From NCBI GenBank assembly GCA_965218075.1, contig CBDCJZ010000003.1, positions 1,426,001 through 1,490,000 on the forward strand: a stretch of 64,000 nucleotides of DNA, written 5' to 3'. The stretch comes from JANQHO01 sp965218075 (GTDB lineage: Bacteria; Bacteroidota; Bacteroidia; Flavobacteriales; Schleiferiaceae). Each line of letters begins with the position of its first letter. Within the stretch, counting starts at the first letter, position 1. The notes below the pieces were generated by a model. It saw only the letters and a program-made list of their open reading frames with translations. It was not told the origin of the DNA and did not search any database. Of the stretch, positions 1-9,647 are shown one piece after another. A program made the translations under genes and the position numbers.

Positions 1-843
1 GATGGAAAAGCCCTCATAAGTTAAGGAATCAAAATTAGCACGATGGAAATTGAATTTGGCTTCTAATTGAAGGTCAAAATTAGAAACGGGAATGTTCCAA
101 CTACTATTTATATTTAGATAATTTTCTCGAAAGTTAAAGTCATCTATCAAAAAATAATATTCTATCCAAGCCTGTTTTAATATACCCAAATCTTTGGGTT
201 TGTTTTCAGCAATACCCGTTTTTACACTAAACTGCCTATACCAGTTTTTTGAAGGCTTTCCCCTGCTGTTATCATCAATAACCTTTGGGATTTCACCGAG
301 GCCATAATAGCTGTATTTGTCAAAACGACCAAAAACACGAGTTTGCCATTTTATGTCACTGTAAAAACGATTAAAATACCCTCCTAGGTCATTGATACTT
401 GTTCCATTGTCTTCATAAAGAATATCGCTAATCCCCGTTTTGGTAGAAAAGTGCTTGCCCCAAAAACCGTAGCTATAAGTGGAAGAACTACCGCTGTTAT
501 AATAAGCTTCCAATAAAGGTGTAGTGTAAAAGCCAAAACCTCCTTTTATCATTCTTTTATAGGGTTTTTCTACAGAGACTTTGGCTATACGGGCAGGCTT
601 TAGAGGTTTTGTATGATGCTCTATCTTAACTGGCCGGCTGGCAATCCCATAATTTACCGGAAGCTTGTTCGTTGTAGTATCCTTAAAAGAAGGAAACTTG
701 GTAAACTTAATTACTTCGCCAACATTGGCTTTATATCTATTTGTTACACTAATCTCAAGCTGACCTATATTACCTCCTGATTGCGCTTTGAGTAAGGCCT
801 GTATGTAAATGGTGAATAGCACCGTATAATATATTCTTTTCAT
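1..843 (-). CDS. Outer-membrane beta-barrel protein, N-terminal part (runs off left edge)
   Basis: The first 281 codons of a gene that continues past the left edge. It starts at the ATG at 841-843 with a signal peptide (MKRIYYTVLFTIYIQALLKA). A basic, proline-containing stretch follows, then aromatic-rich alternating strands such as GGFGFYTTPLLEAYYNS and WGKHFSTKTG. That pattern resembles the porin-like barrels that many Bacteroidota encode beside long TPR proteins. It lies 66 bases downstream of the TPR gene on the same strand, so the two are probably co-transcribed and may act together in the envelope. No TonB box or plug domain is visible in the part seen. The barrel call is from sequence texture only, and the function is unknown. 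Confidence 0.6.
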   Translation of the reverse strand, partial: MKRIYYTVLFTIYIQALLKAQSGGNIGQLEISVTNRYKANVGEVIKFTKFPSFKDTTTNKLPVNYGIASRPVKIEHHTKPLKPARIAKVSVEKPYKRMIKGGFGFYTTPLLEAYYNSGSSSTYSYGFWGKHFSTKTGISDILYEDNGTSINDLGGYFNRFYSDIKWQTRVFGRFDKYSYYGLGEIPKVIDDNSRGKPSKNWYRQFSVKTGIAENKPKDLGILKQAWIEYYFLIDDFNFRENYLNINSSWNIPVSNFDLQLEAKFNFHRANFDSLTYEGFSI

Positions 844-909
844 ATTGACCTTATTTGAGATTAAGGCTATCAAGCATTTCAAACAGCTCATCATCAGCTT
901 CATCTATTA

Positions 910-3900
910 TCAATAATCTTTTGTGTCAATATCCAATATTGCTGATTCGGATTTCTCTTTCAACTTTTCTGCCGTCTGTTGATTTTTTTCTATTTCTTCT
1001 TTCAGGCTTTCAGCTTTTTGAGAAATCTCAGCACTGTCGTACTTACTTTTAATCACAAAGTCTAGAATGTAGTTAGCTTGAAAAATGTCTCCAATTTTCC
1101 AAAAATTATCAGCCATTAGCAATAACGCTTTCATTTTCCACTTTTTAAAAGAGGGTAAGCCTTCGATTAGTTTGTATATAATTGTATTGGATGTGTCAAA
1201 CTGTTCTTTCCTATTCGTAATATATGCCCGGTAATACATGGACTCAGCTTTGATTTCGCCGCTAGTTTCATTAGAGAGCCCTTCAAATAAAGGCAATGCT
1301 ATATCATTTTCATTGTTTTTGAGATTAGAAATTGCAGCAATACGGCTGGCCTCTATCTTATCCTGTTGGGACGGCTTATTGTCTAAAACTCTATCGGCAT
1401 AAATAATCGCTTGGCGATAATCTTCAAGATCGAAAGAAGTACGCATAATTTCTTGATTAGCTTTTATTTTTTTACTGTCATTTTGAGCTATATCAGCTAA
1501 TTGATAGTAATAATCCCGTGCTTTAGCTATATCTCCTTCATTGCTGGCATATCTTGCTAGATTTTCCACGGCTTCCTCTGTGTATTCATTTTTGGGAAGT
1601 TGAAGGATATTCTCATAGGATTTTATGGCCAGTTGATTGAGATCCAGTTTATTGGCACAATCAGAGAGGTAATAATTGGTCTTGAGAACAAAAATCCCCT
1701 TGGAGAAACGGTTGAGATAATTGTTGAAAGCACTGATGGATTCTTTGTACTTACCAGAAGAATAGAGATCTAAGGCTGAGTTAAAAGCAGTAGAATCTAG
1801 GCTGCTTTTTTTAAAGTTAACGAAATCAAGGCTTTTCACCCAATCCAAATAGTCATCGATTCTATTTTGACGAGAATAAATTAGGTGAGCTAAGCCAATT
1901 GCTTCCAGGCTTTTATCTGTGCCGGGATAATCTTTAACTATACTTTTATAAGTAGCAAGAGCTTGATTGTTGCGATCTGTATTGCTATATGCTAGACCTA
2001 TTTGTAGTTTAGCAATAGGCACAGAAGTAGATTGTGGATATTCCGTGATAAAAGTTTTAAAATCGGCAATTGCCTCATCGTAGTTTTCCAGTTGTAAGTG
2101 TGTAGAAGCAATTTCAAAACAAGCATCTAGAGCATAAGTTGATTTGGGATATTGATGTATTAATTTTTTCAAATCAGCTATTTTTTGCCCCTTCTTCCCT
2201 GTTAATCCCAAGCATTTCGCTCTTTGAAATAAGGCATAATCAGGAACTTTAGACCTTGTGTTGATAGCCTTATTATAGAAATTTATAGCTATTAAATGGC
2301 TTCCAGTCAAGAGATAACTATCTGCTAGCCGTAGGTAAGCGTCCGGTAAACGAGGGTCTTGCTGCTCTTGTACTTCGCGAGTGAAAGTACGTAAATCTTC
2401 TGCCGCTTTTTTAAAATCAAGCTTTTTGTAGTAACAATAGCCCGTTTGATAGAAGCTGCGGTTGTATTCCGGCATGCTATATACCCTGGGAACTTCCCGT
2501 AGCAGAGCAAATTCCTCTAGAGCCTTATCGTATTCATTAAGGCGATAATAGCTCTCCCCTTTCCAATAGTGAGCCAGGACAACTATCTTCTCGTTTAGGG
2601 GATATTTGAGCGATTCATCATATTTCCCAATTGCTGCAGCATACTTTAAAGAGTTGAAAATCTCTGTGGCTCGATAAAAAGCTATTCTTTGATAAATCTC
2701 TCTCATCTCTGGGATATCCAGCAAGCTACGCTGAATGGCTAACATAGCTTTGTCGTAATTATTAGAAGTAACATAAAGATTAGCCATATAATGGTTCACC
2801 TCGTTTATGTATGACGATTGAGGAAACTGGCTGAGAAAATCGTTTAGAATACTTATAGCGTCTTGATAAGGGCTTGATATTTCATAAGCTAATTTAGCAT
2901 AGTTAAAAAAGGCATCCTCACGAATGATAGGAGAAGCATAGATTTCTGAAGCTGCTTTAAAAGCAGCCATAGCCTGTCGCTTATTGCCCATTTTCAAATA
3001 ACAATCTGCCAAGTGGTAGTAAGCGTTTTGTTTTAAGTCATCTTTGCCGGCTGATATTTTATTGAAAGAACCAATAGCAGTTTCATAGTTACCTATTTTG
3101 TAATGAGAGTACCCTAGCTGAAACTGATCTTCGAAACGCATCTTTTCTCCCTTTTCACGATAGAGTTCGAGATACTTTATTGCGTTTATATAGTCGTCTT
3201 TATTATAAAAAGCGTTCCCAACCAATTTGGCGATCTCAGCGGCATAGGTTGGAGTTGCTTTTTCAATCAGTTCTTCCCCTACTTGCAATAGCTTATCGTA
3301 GTCTTCTAGTCTATAATAAATATGAGCCAAGTAATAAGGTACCAAAGAACCATAGGATTCATTTTCCTGTAGTGGTAAAAAATTGATAAGCGCTTCTGCA
3401 TAATTCCTTTCAGTATATAACAAATGGGCATAATAGTAACGAGATGAATGGGCATAGAAGTTATTCTGTGACTTTAACTCAAAAAAGCCTTTTTTAGCTT
3501 CTTCATACTCTTCCCTTATCATTAATGAATAAGATTTTTTGAAAAGGTATTCATTCTCATCCTGTTCACTTAAACGGAATTTATCCACTTTACTGTAGTA
3601 CTTAACTGCATCTTGATGCTGTCTTGTACTAAAGCGAGAGTTTGCATATTCCAAAAACAACTCGTTTTTAAGCAAGCTTAGCTGATAAGTTAAGGCAAAT
3701 TCATTCACACGAAAATTAGCATCCTTGTTATACAGCTTTATAGCGCACAAAGCGGCATAATAAGTGGCACTCATTCTGATTTCTTGATCTTTGTCTAATT
3801 CTTGTATCGCTATTTCATCAAACAGCTGCTGAGCATTGCCATATTGCCCATCACTATAGAGGTTTAACGCTTTTTCATAATTACTCTGCAGAGACAAAAT

Positions 3901-3996
3901 CCCCGTGTTAGGTTGAGCTTTTGCTGCTGATATCCAAACAAGCAAGAGCAGCATAAATAATAAACGATAGTTTTTTATTGGTGTGGTAGCCTCCAT
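910..3996 (-). CDS. Large exported TPR-repeat protein
   Basis: A 1028-residue protein with an N-terminal signal peptide (hydrophobic stretch at residues 13-24 ending near AKAQ). The rest is almost all tetratricopeptide repeats: many units of about 34-36 residues with the A/G-x-Y and AI.xF/Y patterns, for example YYHLADCYLKMGNKRQAMAA and ALFQRAKCLGLTGKKGQ. The C-terminal 60 residues are charged and probably helical. TPR arrays bind other proteins, so a periplasmic or outer-membrane scaffold role is likely. The gene precedes a predicted outer-membrane barrel gene and is divergent from ftsE. It is not convincingly SprE/PorW, because no lipobox is visible. The fold is certain; the specific role is unknown. 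Confidence 0.85.
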   Translation of the reverse strand: MEATTPIKNYRLLFMLLLLVWISAAKAQPNTGILSLQSNYEKALNLYSDGQYGNAQQLFDEIAIQELDKDQEIRMSATYYAALCAIKLYNKDANFRVNEFALTYQLSLLKNELFLEYANSRFSTRQHQDAVKYYSKVDKFRLSEQDENEYLFKKSYSLMIREEYEEAKKGFFELKSQNNFYAHSSRYYYAHLLYTERNYAEALINFLPLQENESYGSLVPYYLAHIYYRLEDYDKLLQVGEELIEKATPTYAAEIAKLVGNAFYNKDDYINAIKYLELYREKGEKMRFEDQFQLGYSHYKIGNYETAIGSFNKISAGKDDLKQNAYYHLADCYLKMGNKRQAMAAFKAASEIYASPIIREDAFFNYAKLAYEISSPYQDAISILNDFLSQFPQSSYINEVNHYMANLYVTSNNYDKAMLAIQRSLLDIPEMREIYQRIAFYRATEIFNSLKYAAAIGKYDESLKYPLNEKIVVLAHYWKGESYYRLNEYDKALEEFALLREVPRVYSMPEYNRSFYQTGYCYYKKLDFKKAAEDLRTFTREVQEQQDPRLPDAYLRLADSYLLTGSHLIAINFYNKAINTRSKVPDYALFQRAKCLGLTGKKGQKIADLKKLIHQYPKSTYALDACFEIASTHLQLENYDEAIADFKTFITEYPQSTSVPIAKLQIGLAYSNTDRNNQALATYKSIVKDYPGTDKSLEAIGLAHLIYSRQNRIDDYLDWVKSLDFVNFKKSSLDSTAFNSALDLYSSGKYKESISAFNNYLNRFSKGIFVLKTNYYLSDCANKLDLNQLAIKSYENILQLPKNEYTEEAVENLARYASNEGDIAKARDYYYQLADIAQNDSKKIKANQEIMRTSFDLEDYRQAIIYADRVLDNKPSQQDKIEASRIAAISNLKNNENDIALPLFEGLSNETSGEIKAESMYYRAYITNRKEQFDTSNTIIYKLIEGLPSFKKWKMKALLLMADNFWKIGDIFQANYILDFVIKSKYDSAEISQKAESLKEEIEKNQQTAEKLKEKSESAILDIDTKDY

Positions 3997-4153
3997 GGTT
4001 TTAGATGCTAAAAGTAGATTTTTTCTGGGCGCTATCTATTCGGAGCAATTTCTTTATTTAAACGAAAGCTATTAATTATTATCGAGGTGACCTTAAATTC
4101 ACGAAGGCTTTCTTTGCTTTTTTAAGCTAGTTTTGATTTTAGTTTGCTAAAAT

Positions 4154-4161
4154 TATCTTTG
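4154..4161 (+). promoter_or_regulatory. Bacteroidota -7-like element abutting the ftsE start
   Basis: TATCTTTG is an exact match to the Bacteroidota -7 consensus TAnnTTTG, and the next three bases are the ftsE ATG. If it is used, transcription would start at or just inside the start codon. The match could be fortuitous. Confidence 0.35.
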
Positions 4162-4848
4162 ATGAGTGAGCATACTATTATTCAACTTCAGGAAGCCTCT
4201 GTATTTCAACAGAATAATTTGATACTTTCTGATGTAGATCTAATCCTTAGAAATAGCGAATTCCGCTATTTGATTGGCCAAACAGGAAGTGGAAAAACCA
4301 GTTTATTAAAAACCTTTTACGGCGATCTTCCGCTGCGTATTGGTAAAGGTAAGGTTTGCGACTTTGATCTTACAACTCTTAAAGATAAAGACATTCCCTT
4401 TCTCAGACGAAAAATAGGAATTGTCTTTCAGGATTTTCAGCTTCTCACAGACAGGAGTGCTTCGGATAATCTTTTATTTGTGCTAAAAGCCACTGGCTGG
4501 AAAGAGAAAAAGAAAATAGAGGCTAAAATCAATGAGGTGCTAAGAAAAGTGGATATGGCTACCAAAGGTTTTAAAATGCCACATCAACTTTCTGGTGGTG
4601 AACAACAAAGAATAGCTATTGCCAGAGCTTTGCTCAATGACCCGCAATTAATACTGGCTGATGAACCTACAGGTAATCTAGACCCCAGCACTTCCGAAGA
4701 AATTATGATACTACTTCAACAAATATCAGATAGTGGACGGGCTATTTTGATGGCTACTCACAATTACTCCATTATCCTTAAGTTTCCTCAGAGAACTCTT
4801 AAATGTGAAAATGGAAAAGTCTTTTCTACTGCACAGAATAGTCTATGA
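4162..4848 (+). CDS. ftsE: Cell-division ABC transporter ATP-binding protein FtsE
   Basis: FtsE is the cytoplasmic ATPase that, with FtsX, regulates peptidoglycan hydrolases at the septum. The 228-residue protein shows Walker A GQTGSGKT (39-46), Q-loop Gln90, signature LSGGEQQR (143-150) and Walker B LILADEPT (163-170), with the GNLDP that follows in this ATPase class. I chose the ATG at 4162 (MSEHTIIQL) over a TTG six codons upstream, because the former matches the usual FtsE N-terminus. The stop overlaps the next gene's start by four bases (ATGA), so the two are translationally coupled. No ftsX is in the window. LolD-type ATPases are close relatives, but the single-domain layout and short N-terminus favour FtsE. 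Confidence 0.85.
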   Translation: MSEHTIIQLQEASVFQQNNLILSDVDLILRNSEFRYLIGQTGSGKTSLLKTFYGDLPLRIGKGKVCDFDLTTLKDKDIPFLRRKIGIVFQDFQLLTDRSASDNLLFVLKATGWKEKKKIEAKINEVLRKVDMATKGFKMPHQLSGGEQQRIAIARALLNDPQLILADEPTGNLDPSTSEEIMILLQQISDSGRAILMATHNYSIILKFPQRTLKCENGKVFSTAQNSL

Positions 4849-5750
4849 AAATTTCTCTGCTAAGCATCTGTATACCAGTGTATAAACAAAAAGTTAGAGG
4901 ACTAGTAGAAGAGCTTTTAGAAGAGATCGAATGGAATTCTATAGATGTTGAAATATTGTTGTTAGATAACCATTCAGGTAAAGATTTTCGTGCAATTAAT
5001 AGCATTCTGGCAGATCTGCCAAAGGTCATTTATGAAGAACTTCCGCACAATATTGCCAGATCGGCTGTTTATAATAAATTGACACATAAGGCCAAGGGAG
5101 ATTATATTTTATTTTTAGATGGTGATAGCAGAGTTATTAAGCACAACTTTTTATTGACTTATATCAATATGGCTCAGCCTGGCTGTGTAATTTGTGGAGG
5201 CAGAGTGTACCAAAAAGAAAAACCGGCTACAGAGTACAGCTTGCACTGGAAATACGGTGCTTTAATAGAAAGTTCTCCGGTAGATAAGAGAAAGGCTATT
5301 CCTTATAGGAGTTTTCATACCAACAATTTTTTAATAGACCGAAAACTCTTTCTAACGATACAATTTGACGAAAGTCTAAAGCAATATGGTCATGACGATA
5401 CCTTGTTTGCTTACAAGTTAAAAAAAAATCAAATCACAATAAAACATATTGACAATCCCATCAAACACGATGGGCTGGAGTTGGGGGAGGTCTTTCTTAG
5501 AAAAACCAGATTGAGCATAGAAAATTTGGCAAAGCTTTATCGGAATCAAAAACCTGATTTTAAAGACAATGTGCGACTACTTAGGACTTATGAAGATGTC
5601 AGAGCGATAGGCTTGCACCAGGTACTAGCTTTTTTCTTTGAGCTACTAGAAAAAAACTGTAGAAAAAATTTGATACGTAAAAACCCTAGTTTGAGGATAT
5701 TTAATCTTTATAAGTTGGCTTATTTCAGTAATCTTATGCTAAAGGTTTGA
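4845..5750 (+). CDS. Family 2 glycosyltransferase
   Basis: A 301-residue GT-A-fold enzyme. It opens with the standard family 2 beta strand (LLSICIPVYKQ), has an acidic nucleotide-sugar site at VEILLLDNHSG, and carries the metal-binding DGDS motif near residue 94 (YILFLDGDSRV). A later GHDDTLFAYKL segment fits the catalytic-base region. No transmembrane helices are visible, so it probably works at the inner face of the membrane on a glycan or lipid acceptor that cannot be named. It is coupled to ftsE by an ATGA overlap. Its 3' end overlaps the convergent glycosyltransferase by 17 bases. Confidence 0.85.
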   Translation: MKISLLSICIPVYKQKVRGLVEELLEEIEWNSIDVEILLLDNHSGKDFRAINSILADLPKVIYEELPHNIARSAVYNKLTHKAKGDYILFLDGDSRVIKHNFLLTYINMAQPGCVICGGRVYQKEKPATEYSLHWKYGALIESSPVDKRKAIPYRSFHTNNFLIDRKLFLTIQFDESLKQYGHDDTLFAYKLKKNQITIKHIDNPIKHDGLELGEVFLRKTRLSIENLAKLYRNQKPDFKDNVRLLRTYEDVRAIGLHQVLAFFFELLEKNCRKNLIRKNPSLRIFNLYKLAYFSNLMLKV

Positions 5751-6843
5751 GAAAGTCTTTCAGTTTTTTGCGTTCCTTTTCCCATGAATTTTCGGTAGCT
5801 GCTACTTTAAGCGGATCTCTGTAGCTTAATTTTCCTTTATTCATCACAGTTTTAATAGCCTTAGCAATAGCCTCTGGCCGATAATTTTTTACTACTTCTC
5901 CTACTTTATATTTTTCAACTATGCTTCTCACCTCTGTTATTTCAGATACTACTAATGGAATGCCGCATTTGATGTAATCAAAAACTTTATTGGGAAGACT
6001 GTATTTATAATTGAGATTACCTGGTTTATCTAATGAAAGTCCGCAATCGGCATTTAAAGTGTACTGTAGCATTTGTTGATAGGGTCGTTTAGGGATAAAT
6101 ATTACTCTGTGGGACAGATGTTGCCATTTTACCATTTTCTTTAAGGTAGCAAGTACATCACCTCCCCCAACAATAAGAAGAATAACTTTTTCTTCTAGTA
6201 GTTTAAGCGTTTGTAAAGCTTCTTCCATCCCCCGGCCTACATTGATTCCTGCTCCCTGATTAATCATGATAAAAGCATCCTGAGGCAAGTTTAATTCTGT
6301 TCTACTCAAAATCTTTTGCGGAAGACTGGAATCGGAAACATTACGAACAACTAATAATTCCTTATGGTACTTCTGTTTGTATAGTCGGGAGATGCTGTTA
6401 TTCACGGTAATGATCTTTTCTAGATTTAGAAAAGCAAAACGCTCAATAATAGCCCAAACCTTTTTGACTAAAGTCCTATCTTGGATCTCTGGAACTCCAG
6501 TAAAGTACTCGTGGCTATCATAAATTATAGGCTTTCTTTTGAGTCTAGCCATCAGGTAATTGGGTAACAATGTGTCGAGGTCATTACTAAAGTAAAGATC
6601 AAACTTCCTGAAAAGCAAAAAAAAGAAAATCCGAATATTGTAATTGGCATAGAATAAAAAGCCCTTACGAAACCACAGTTTGAATCGCACTGTTTCGTAA
6701 GACCTATCTATGGGCATGCTATCCGGCAATATTCTACCGACCAAACATATATCAAAATCCAGTTCCTTCAGTACTCCTATGCTTCGCTTTACCCTTTGAT
6801 CTGTACTCAGGTCGTTAGTAACTGTAACAACTATTTTCTTCAT
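5734..6843 (-). CDS. Family 4 (GT-B) glycosyltransferase
   Basis: A 369-residue GT-B enzyme. The N-terminal half starts KKIVVTVTNDLSTDQRVKR, which is typical of Bacteroidota glycosyltransferases. The C-terminal half has the nucleotide-sugar region (LVVSEITEVRSIVEKY, preceded by LPNKVFDYIKCGIP) with a basic, glycine-rich loop. I start at the ATG at 6841-6843 instead of a TTG five codons upstream. The gene converges on the family 2 enzyme and their 3' ends overlap. The donor and acceptor cannot be inferred. It probably contributes to cell-surface polysaccharide or glycolipid synthesis. Confidence 0.85.
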   Translation of the reverse strand: MKKIVVTVTNDLSTDQRVKRSIGVLKELDFDICLVGRILPDSMPIDRSYETVRFKLWFRKGFLFYANYNIRIFFFLLFRKFDLYFSNDLDTLLPNYLMARLKRKPIIYDSHEYFTGVPEIQDRTLVKKVWAIIERFAFLNLEKIITVNNSISRLYKQKYHKELLVVRNVSDSSLPQKILSRTELNLPQDAFIMINQGAGINVGRGMEEALQTLKLLEEKVILLIVGGGDVLATLKKMVKWQHLSHRVIFIPKRPYQQMLQYTLNADCGLSLDKPGNLNYKYSLPNKVFDYIKCGIPLVVSEITEVRSIVEKYKVGEVVKNYRPEAIAKAIKTVMNKGKLSYRDPLKVAATENSWEKERKKLKDFLKPLA

Positions 6844-7202
6844 AAATTTAGTGATCAAAGTAATGCACTTTGAGAAAGTTGGTAAAAAATAAGGATGGAG
6901 AATTATATTTGGGAATTATCCGAAGAAAAAAGGACTCGCTATCCATAATATTCGTAGGAGATAAATCCAAACTGCTAGTCTACTGCAAGGATGTTGTAAA
7001 AAACAGCCAGCATTATTAATATGCGATACCCTTTACTTCAACTATACTTTATTTGTTAGCAGTAGCTATTTGGAATCACCCAGATTCTCAATCCTTGGGA
7101 AATGGGCTGTTTAAGTAAAGAAATAAGCAAGTACAAAAAAATGACATTACTAGCTAATCAATCAGCTATTACACATATAACGATAGTGCCAATACCTGAA
7201 CT

Positions 7203-7375
7203 TTATGTAACTGATGCTTTGGGAGGTCTTCTTTTTTCAAGATGTATAATTGGTGCTGCCTTAAATTTTACAAGTAGTTCATCATTGCTAGACTCAGATT
7301 GTGACCACATATCTTTATGCTTAAATACATACATTACCAAGCTCGTGATAGATTATCGCTTTCATAAAGTTTATT
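7203..7375 (-). pseudogene. Relic of a zinc-type alcohol dehydrogenase/quinone oxidoreductase N-terminus
   Basis: Reading the minus strand from an ATG at 7375 preceded by AGGAGA gives MKAIIYHELGN, the classic opening of medium-chain dehydrogenase/quinone oxidoreductases. A stop follows at once. In a shifted frame the reading resumes as SESSNDELLVKFKAAPI, which matches the next family segment (DDELLVKVKAA). It then degenerates and stops at 7203. Only about 55 of roughly 330 codons remain. The rest of the 6844-7503 gap shows nothing I can support. The assignment rests on two short motifs in the right order. Confidence 0.45.
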
Positions 7376-7464
7376 CTCCTGTGTTAAATTGGTAAAGCAA
7401 CTATGTTAACCTGAAAATCATCAATGTTAAATTTATAAGGGTCATAACTGGTTTAGAAAGAAAA

Positions 7465-7472
7465 TATCTTTG
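7465..7472 (+). promoter_or_regulatory. Predicted promoter -7 element of the DUF389 gene
   Basis: TATCTTTG is an exact TAnnTTTG match 31 bases before the start at 7504, giving a leader of about 27 bases. No clear -33 TTTG is visible. Confidence 0.5.
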
Positions 7473-7503
7473 TAATTAGTCGTAACCCTTAGTTTAAACT
7501 CTT

Positions 7504-8949
7504 ATGACCGATAACCAAAATAATGATATCTGGAATAAGGCTGCAAAAAGCATCGGCTTTTATCTCAAGAACTTATATCGTTCCTTTCGCATACTTATAG
7601 TTGAGACCCTTAAAATACAGGGCAATGCTCACCCTCAAGAGACCATTGAATCTATAAAGAAGGATATAGATTTCAGGGGCTACAATGTATGGGTGCTGAT
7701 CTTCAGTATTTTTATTGCCTCCATTGGTTTAAATATCAACTCTACAGCAGTTGTAATTGGCGCTATGCTTATTTCCCCTCTTATGGGGCCTATATTGGGG
7801 ATTGGAATGAGTATTGGCACTAATGACTGGCTCACTCTAAAGCATTCTCTGCGACATTTTACCATTATGTTTTCCATTAGCATACTTACTTCTACCCTAT
7901 ACTTTTTGGTTACCCCTTTGGTAAATGTTCAATCAGAACTACTAGCACGTACACGGCCTACTTTACTAGATGTACTTATTGCTTTTTTTGGTGGTTTGGC
8001 AGGGATTTTAGCAGCTAATCGAAAAATCAAAACCAATGTAATTCCCGGAGTTGCTATTGCTACTGCATTAATGCCGCCTCTTTGTACTACTGGATACGGC
8101 TTGGCTACTGGTCAGTGGAACTTCTTTTTTGGTGCTTTTTATCTGTTTCTCATTAATTCCATCTTTATAAGTTTGGCCACTTTCTTTATAGTCAGGTTTC
8201 TGCGTTTTCCAGTAAAAGAATTTGTGGATCCAATAAAGGAAAAAAAAACCCGCAGATATATTTTCACTTTTGTGATCCTATTGATTGTTCCCAGTGGGTA
8301 CATTTTCATCAAGGTGGTAAAAGAGTCCATTTTTAAACAAAAGGTGGAACAATTTATAGCTGAGAATATCGAGTTTGAAGGTACTGAACTAGTTAAGAAA
8401 GAAATCATTTACTCTAACCGGGTTTCGCAGATTAACCTGGTAATGTTTGGGGAGCCCGTACCGGAAAAAGTGATTAACACCTGGCAAAATAAATTGTCAT
8501 TATATCAGATACAAGAGTGTAAACTGAATATAGTTCAACTCAAAAATACTGAAAATATGGCTACTGAAGAATTTGGTAAGTTGGTAGATGTTTTTTCTGA
8601 AAGCCACAAGGAAATACAATCTAAAAATCAATTGATAGCTCAACTACAGGAAGCATTACAAGAGGAAAGAAAAGATGATATACCAGTAGGTCAGTTATCT
8701 AAAGAGCTCAGTATTCAATTTGATAAATTGGAAAGCTTTGGAGTGGGAAAAGTGCTGCGTATCAATAATAGTAGAGATACTGACACCATGATGATAGTCG
8801 CTGTAAGCTGGCAAAGAGATTTCCCTGAAGAGCAAGCTGAAGAAAATGAAAAGAGAATTAAAGAGCTGCTGAAAGTTCGTCTTGGCATACCTAAAGTGAA
8901 GATTATCCGAATTGCTTTACCTGAAAAAGATTCAATAAAAATCAACTAA
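7504..8949 (+). CDS. DUF389 family integral membrane protein
   Basis: A 481-residue protein. Residues about 50-260 hold the DUF389 hydrophobic domain with several transmembrane helices and its conserved small-residue loops (AVVIGAMLISPLMGPILGIG, GVAIATALMPPLCTTGYG). Another helix near residue 265 is followed by a soluble C-terminal domain of about 200 residues containing a glutamine/glutamate-rich coiled-coil stretch (AQLQEALQEERKDD). DUF389 proteins are widespread and have no settled biochemical role. The gene stands alone, with its own predicted promoter, and converges on msrA. Confidence 0.9.
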   Translation: MTDNQNNDIWNKAAKSIGFYLKNLYRSFRILIVETLKIQGNAHPQETIESIKKDIDFRGYNVWVLIFSIFIASIGLNINSTAVVIGAMLISPLMGPILGIGMSIGTNDWLTLKHSLRHFTIMFSISILTSTLYFLVTPLVNVQSELLARTRPTLLDVLIAFFGGLAGILAANRKIKTNVIPGVAIATALMPPLCTTGYGLATGQWNFFFGAFYLFLINSIFISLATFFIVRFLRFPVKEFVDPIKEKKTRRYIFTFVILLIVPSGYIFIKVVKESIFKQKVEQFIAENIEFEGTELVKKEIIYSNRVSQINLVMFGEPVPEKVINTWQNKLSLYQIQECKLNIVQLKNTENMATEEFGKLVDVFSESHKEIQSKNQLIAQLQEALQEERKDDIPVGQLSKELSIQFDKLESFGVGKVLRINNSRDTDTMMIVAVSWQRDFPEEQAEENEKRIKELLKVRLGIPKVKIIRIALPEKDSIKIN

Positions 8950-9037
8950 GAGTCCATTTGTAGCAGCTTCACGTAATTTTATATATAAGATTATCATTTT
9001 TTGACCGCTTTTTTGGTGAAAGGCATATTACTTTCTT

Positions 9038-9610
9038 TCAAAACCTTCTGAGGTAGGCATGGCAATAGGGGATACTTCCCTTTTTGTTGTAATAATCTTG
9101 ATGATATTCTTCTTTCTCGGGATAGAACTCGGTAGCCGTGGTTATTTCTGTAACTATTTCATATCCTTTTTCTTCTAATTGTTTTTTCAAGTTTTCCGCA
9201 ATTTGCTTCTGTTCTTCATTGAGGTAAAAAATAGCGGAACGATATTGCTCACCAATATCTGGTCCTTGTCTGTTTAGCTGTGTAGGATCGTGCGTCTCAA
9301 AAAATAATTTAGTCAGGATTTCATAATCTGTTTTAGTAGAATCATAGATGACCTCGACTGTTTCAGCATGACCGCTACTACCAGTACAAACTTGGCTGTA
9401 AGTAGGGTATTCCACATGGCCCCCGCAATAGCCTACGGTGGTGGATATCACTCCTTTTGCCCTTTGTAAGTAATACTCCGTACCCCAGTAACAGCCCGAG
9501 GCAAATAGTGCTCTTTCCATAGTTTTTTGCTTGTTGTCCATTTCAGACTGTGCTCTTATAGCTCCCATTGTCACTACAAAACTACTTACCCATAAAATGA
9601 TCTTTTTCAT
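9038..9610 (-). CDS. msrA: Exported peptide-methionine (S)-S-oxide reductase MsrA
   Basis: Reduces methionine-S-sulfoxide in damaged proteins. The active-site motif is GCYWG with the nucleophile Cys40 (GCFWG in most family members). Downstream motifs VGYCGG, GHAETVEV, FFETHDPTQLNRQGPDIGEQYRS and EEYHQDYY are all in place. An N-terminal signal peptide (MKKIILWVSSFVVTMGAIRA) predicts periplasmic action, which fits repair of envelope proteins. The C-terminus (PYCHAYLRRF) keeps a cysteine that may act in resolving the disulfide. At 190 residues the length is normal for an exported form. It lies 37 bases downstream of asd on the same strand. Confidence 0.95.
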   Translation of the reverse strand: MKKIILWVSSFVVTMGAIRAQSEMDNKQKTMERALFASGCYWGTEYYLQRAKGVISTTVGYCGGHVEYPTYSQVCTGSSGHAETVEVIYDSTKTDYEILTKLFFETHDPTQLNRQGPDIGEQYRSAIFYLNEEQKQIAENLKKQLEEKGYEIVTEITTATEFYPEKEEYHQDYYNKKGSIPYCHAYLRRF

Positions 9611-9647
9611 TTTTGATGTTTTAACTTCAATAAATGCAATTTCTAAG

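Noticed and set aside
7102..7395. 97-codon plus-strand open frame
   Set aside because: No family pattern, and the opposite strand holds the readable oxidoreductase relic, so this is its shadow.
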